A DNA stretch of 42,658 nt, from contig JAAYTU010000073.1 in NCBI GenBank assembly GCA_012523705.1, forward strand, positions 1-42,658. Direction: 5' to 3'. Within the stretch, counting starts at the first letter, position 1. Each line of letters begins with the position of its first letter. The notes below the pieces were generated by a model that did no database searches, was not told where the DNA came from, and saw nothing but the letters and a program-made list of their open reading frames with translations. This document shows, in pieces, positions 41,431 through 42,658 of this stretch. This stretch comes from Clostridiaceae bacterium. Its GTDB lineage: Bacteria; Bacillota; Clostridia; DSM-8532. A program made the translations under genes and the position numbers.

Positions 41431-42576
41431 ATGACGTACTCATTTGCAGATACACTGGTTAAGATATGGGAGATGTCAGGCTTTGCTACTATTACATGGC
41501 AACAGCTTGTTATGATACTTGTATCTTTTGTTCTTATTTATTTGGCTATTGTTAAGAAGTTTGAGCCTCTCTTGCTTCTACCAATTGCTTTTGGTATGCT
41601 CTTAGCAAATATGCCTATGACTGGATTAATGGATGGTCCTTTAGGAGATCAGCCGGGAGGATTATTGTACTACCTTTACCAGGGCATTGAACTGGGTATA
41701 TACCCGCCACTTATTTTCCTTGGTATAGGTGCAATGACTGATTTTGCTCCCCTTATTGCCAGACCTTCCAGTCTGTTCCTAGGTGCTGCTGCTCAATTCG
41801 GTATTTATATCGCATTTTTTATAGCAATTGCCTTAGGGTTCTCCCCTGAAGCCGCCGCAGCAATTGGAATTATAGGAGGTGCTGACGGGCCAACTGCTAT
41901 TTGGCTTACCTCAAAACTGGCACAAGACTTGCTGCCTGCCATTGCAATTGCAGCATATTCCTATATGGCACTTATTCCAATGATTCAGCCCCCACTAATG
42001 AGGCTGTTGACTACAAAGAAGGAAAGAGAAGTTAAAATGGAGCAATTAAGAGAAGTCTCCAAGACCGAGAAGATAGTATTCCCTATCGTAGTAACCGTCT
42101 TATGTATATTACTTCTTCCCTCTGTAGCACCCCTTATTGGTATGCTGATGCTTGGTAACCTGCTTAAGGAATCAGGAGTCACAGAGAGACTATCTAAGAC
42201 GGCCCAGAATGAACTTATGAATATAGTGACTATATTCTTGGGTATAACTGTAGGCTCTAAAGCAGTGGGTGAGACTTTCCTTAAACCTGAAACATTAAAG
42301 ATCATTGCTTTAGGATTATTAGCATTCGCATTTAGTTCAATTGGCGGATTACTGTTAGGAAAGCTCATGTATTTGCTTTCAGGTGGAAAAATCAATCCAC
42401 TTATTGGGTCTGCTGGTGTTTCAGCAGTTCCTATGGCAGCAAGAGTATCCCAGGTTGAAGGCCAGAAGGCAAATCCAAATAACTTTTTACTTATGCACGC
42501 CATGGGACCAAATGTGGCCGGAGTTATCGGATCAGCCGTTGCAGCAGGTATTTTCTTTGCTCTGTTTGGCAAATAA
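41431..42576 (+). CDS. oadB: sodium-pumping decarboxylase beta subunit (OadB/MmdB/GcdB family)
   Basis: A 381-residue polytopic membrane protein that decarboxylates carboxybiotin and exports Na+. About ten hydrophobic helices are seen. The family motif [16 protein letters not shown] lies near residue 150, and the conserved [37 protein letters not shown] region near the C-terminus. Beta subunits are shared among oxaloacetate, methylmalonyl-CoA and glutaconyl-CoA decarboxylases. The 5S-type alpha subunit here points to oxaloacetate. It is the last gene of the operon, 16 nt after the carrier. Confidence 0.95.
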   Translation: MTYSFADTLVKIWEMSGFATITWQQLVMILVSFVLIYLAIVKKFEPLLLLPIAFGMLLANMPMTGLMDGPLGDQPGGLLYYLYQGIELGIYPPLIFLGIGAMTDFAPLIARPSSLFLGAAAQFGIYIAFFIAIALGFSPEAAAAIGIIGGADGPTAIWLTSKLAQDLLPAIAIAAYSYMALIPMIQPPLMRLLTTKKEREVKMEQLREVSKTEKIVFPIVVTVLCILLLPSVAPLIGMLMLGNLLKESGVTERLSKTAQNELMNIVTIFLGITVGSKAVGETFLKPETLKIIALGLLAFAFSSIGGLLLGKLMYLLSGGKINPLIGSAGVSAVPMAARVSQVEGQKANPNNFLLMHAMGPNVAGVIGSAVAAGIFFALFGK

Positions 42577-42603
42577 TCTAAGATTAATAATTTCACAATA
42601 TAC

Positions 42604-42631
42604 AAAAGGACTGTCATTTAACAGTCCTTTT
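42604..42631 (+). terminator. intrinsic terminator of the oad operon
   Basis: Perfect 11-bp stem AAAAGGACTGT / ACAGTCCTTTT with loop CATTTA, 27 nt after the oadB stop. Confidence 0.88.
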
Positions 42632-42658
42632 GTTATTGAAATCAATTCCGTAGTAGCC

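Overview
The window looks like a chromosomal segment of a strictly anaerobic, endospore-forming Clostridia member. The evidence is a complete eight-gene spoIIIA operon, an alpha/beta-type SASP, the spore protease gpr, ytfJ, yqfC, yqfD and pdaA, together with an Rnf complex, a membrane pyrophosphatase and a biotin-dependent decarboxylase pump. Cluster III (Acetivibrio/Ruminiclostridium-like) is my best guess, but that is inference. No rRNA, tRNA, phage, transposase or CRISPR was seen. Almost everything from 428 to 38,843 lies on the minus strand. The plus-strand genes are ssp, rpsT and the terminal decarboxylase operon.

Layout. (1) 1-4,334: ssp on plus; then, on minus, trpS-scpA-scpB-DUF2953-ytfJ; rpsT is divergent from trpS. 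(2) 4,426-9,893: the spoIIIA operon (AA to AH), with a good sigma-E-type promoter in front and a terminator behind. (3) 9,905-21,942: a long minus-strand run pdaA-yqfC-yqfD-phoH-pgpH-ybeY-dgkA-M50 peptidase-mfd-foldase, closed by a strong terminator. (4) 21,957-27,563: amidase-ligA-HD-GYP-DUF881-DUF881, closed by a terminator that overlaps a candidate pdaA promoter. (5) 27,754-31,140: gpr with its own sigma-F/G-type promoter, uvrC, and an HPr-like protein that lacks the phosphorylatable histidine. (6) 31,251-42,631: a bioenergetic block made of rnfCDGEAB and hppA on minus, and oadA-oadG-biotin carrier-oadB on plus.

How the genes work together. The left two thirds combine developmental functions with housekeeping. 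The developmental set covers the mother cell-forespore channel, spore cortex modification, SASP and its protease, and second-messenger phosphodiesterases. The housekeeping set covers chromosome condensation, DNA repair and ligation, ribosome maturation, and lipid and envelope upkeep. Candidate forespore promoters can be read in front of ytfJ, gpr, pdaA and, more weakly, ssp. The right third holds three separate primary ion pumps driven by ferredoxin oxidation, PPi hydrolysis and oxaloacetate decarboxylation. At least two carry sequence features of Na+ pumps.

No wholly new multi-gene system is evident. The best leads are the Glu15/Ser46 HPr paralogue beside rnf and uvrC, the structured leader with a terminator-like hairpin in front of rnfC, the Fe-S-type cysteine motif in TrpRS, the 149-nt overlap of spoIIIAA and spoIIIAB, the shared terminator/promoter DNA before pdaA, and a small dispersed palindromic repeat family.
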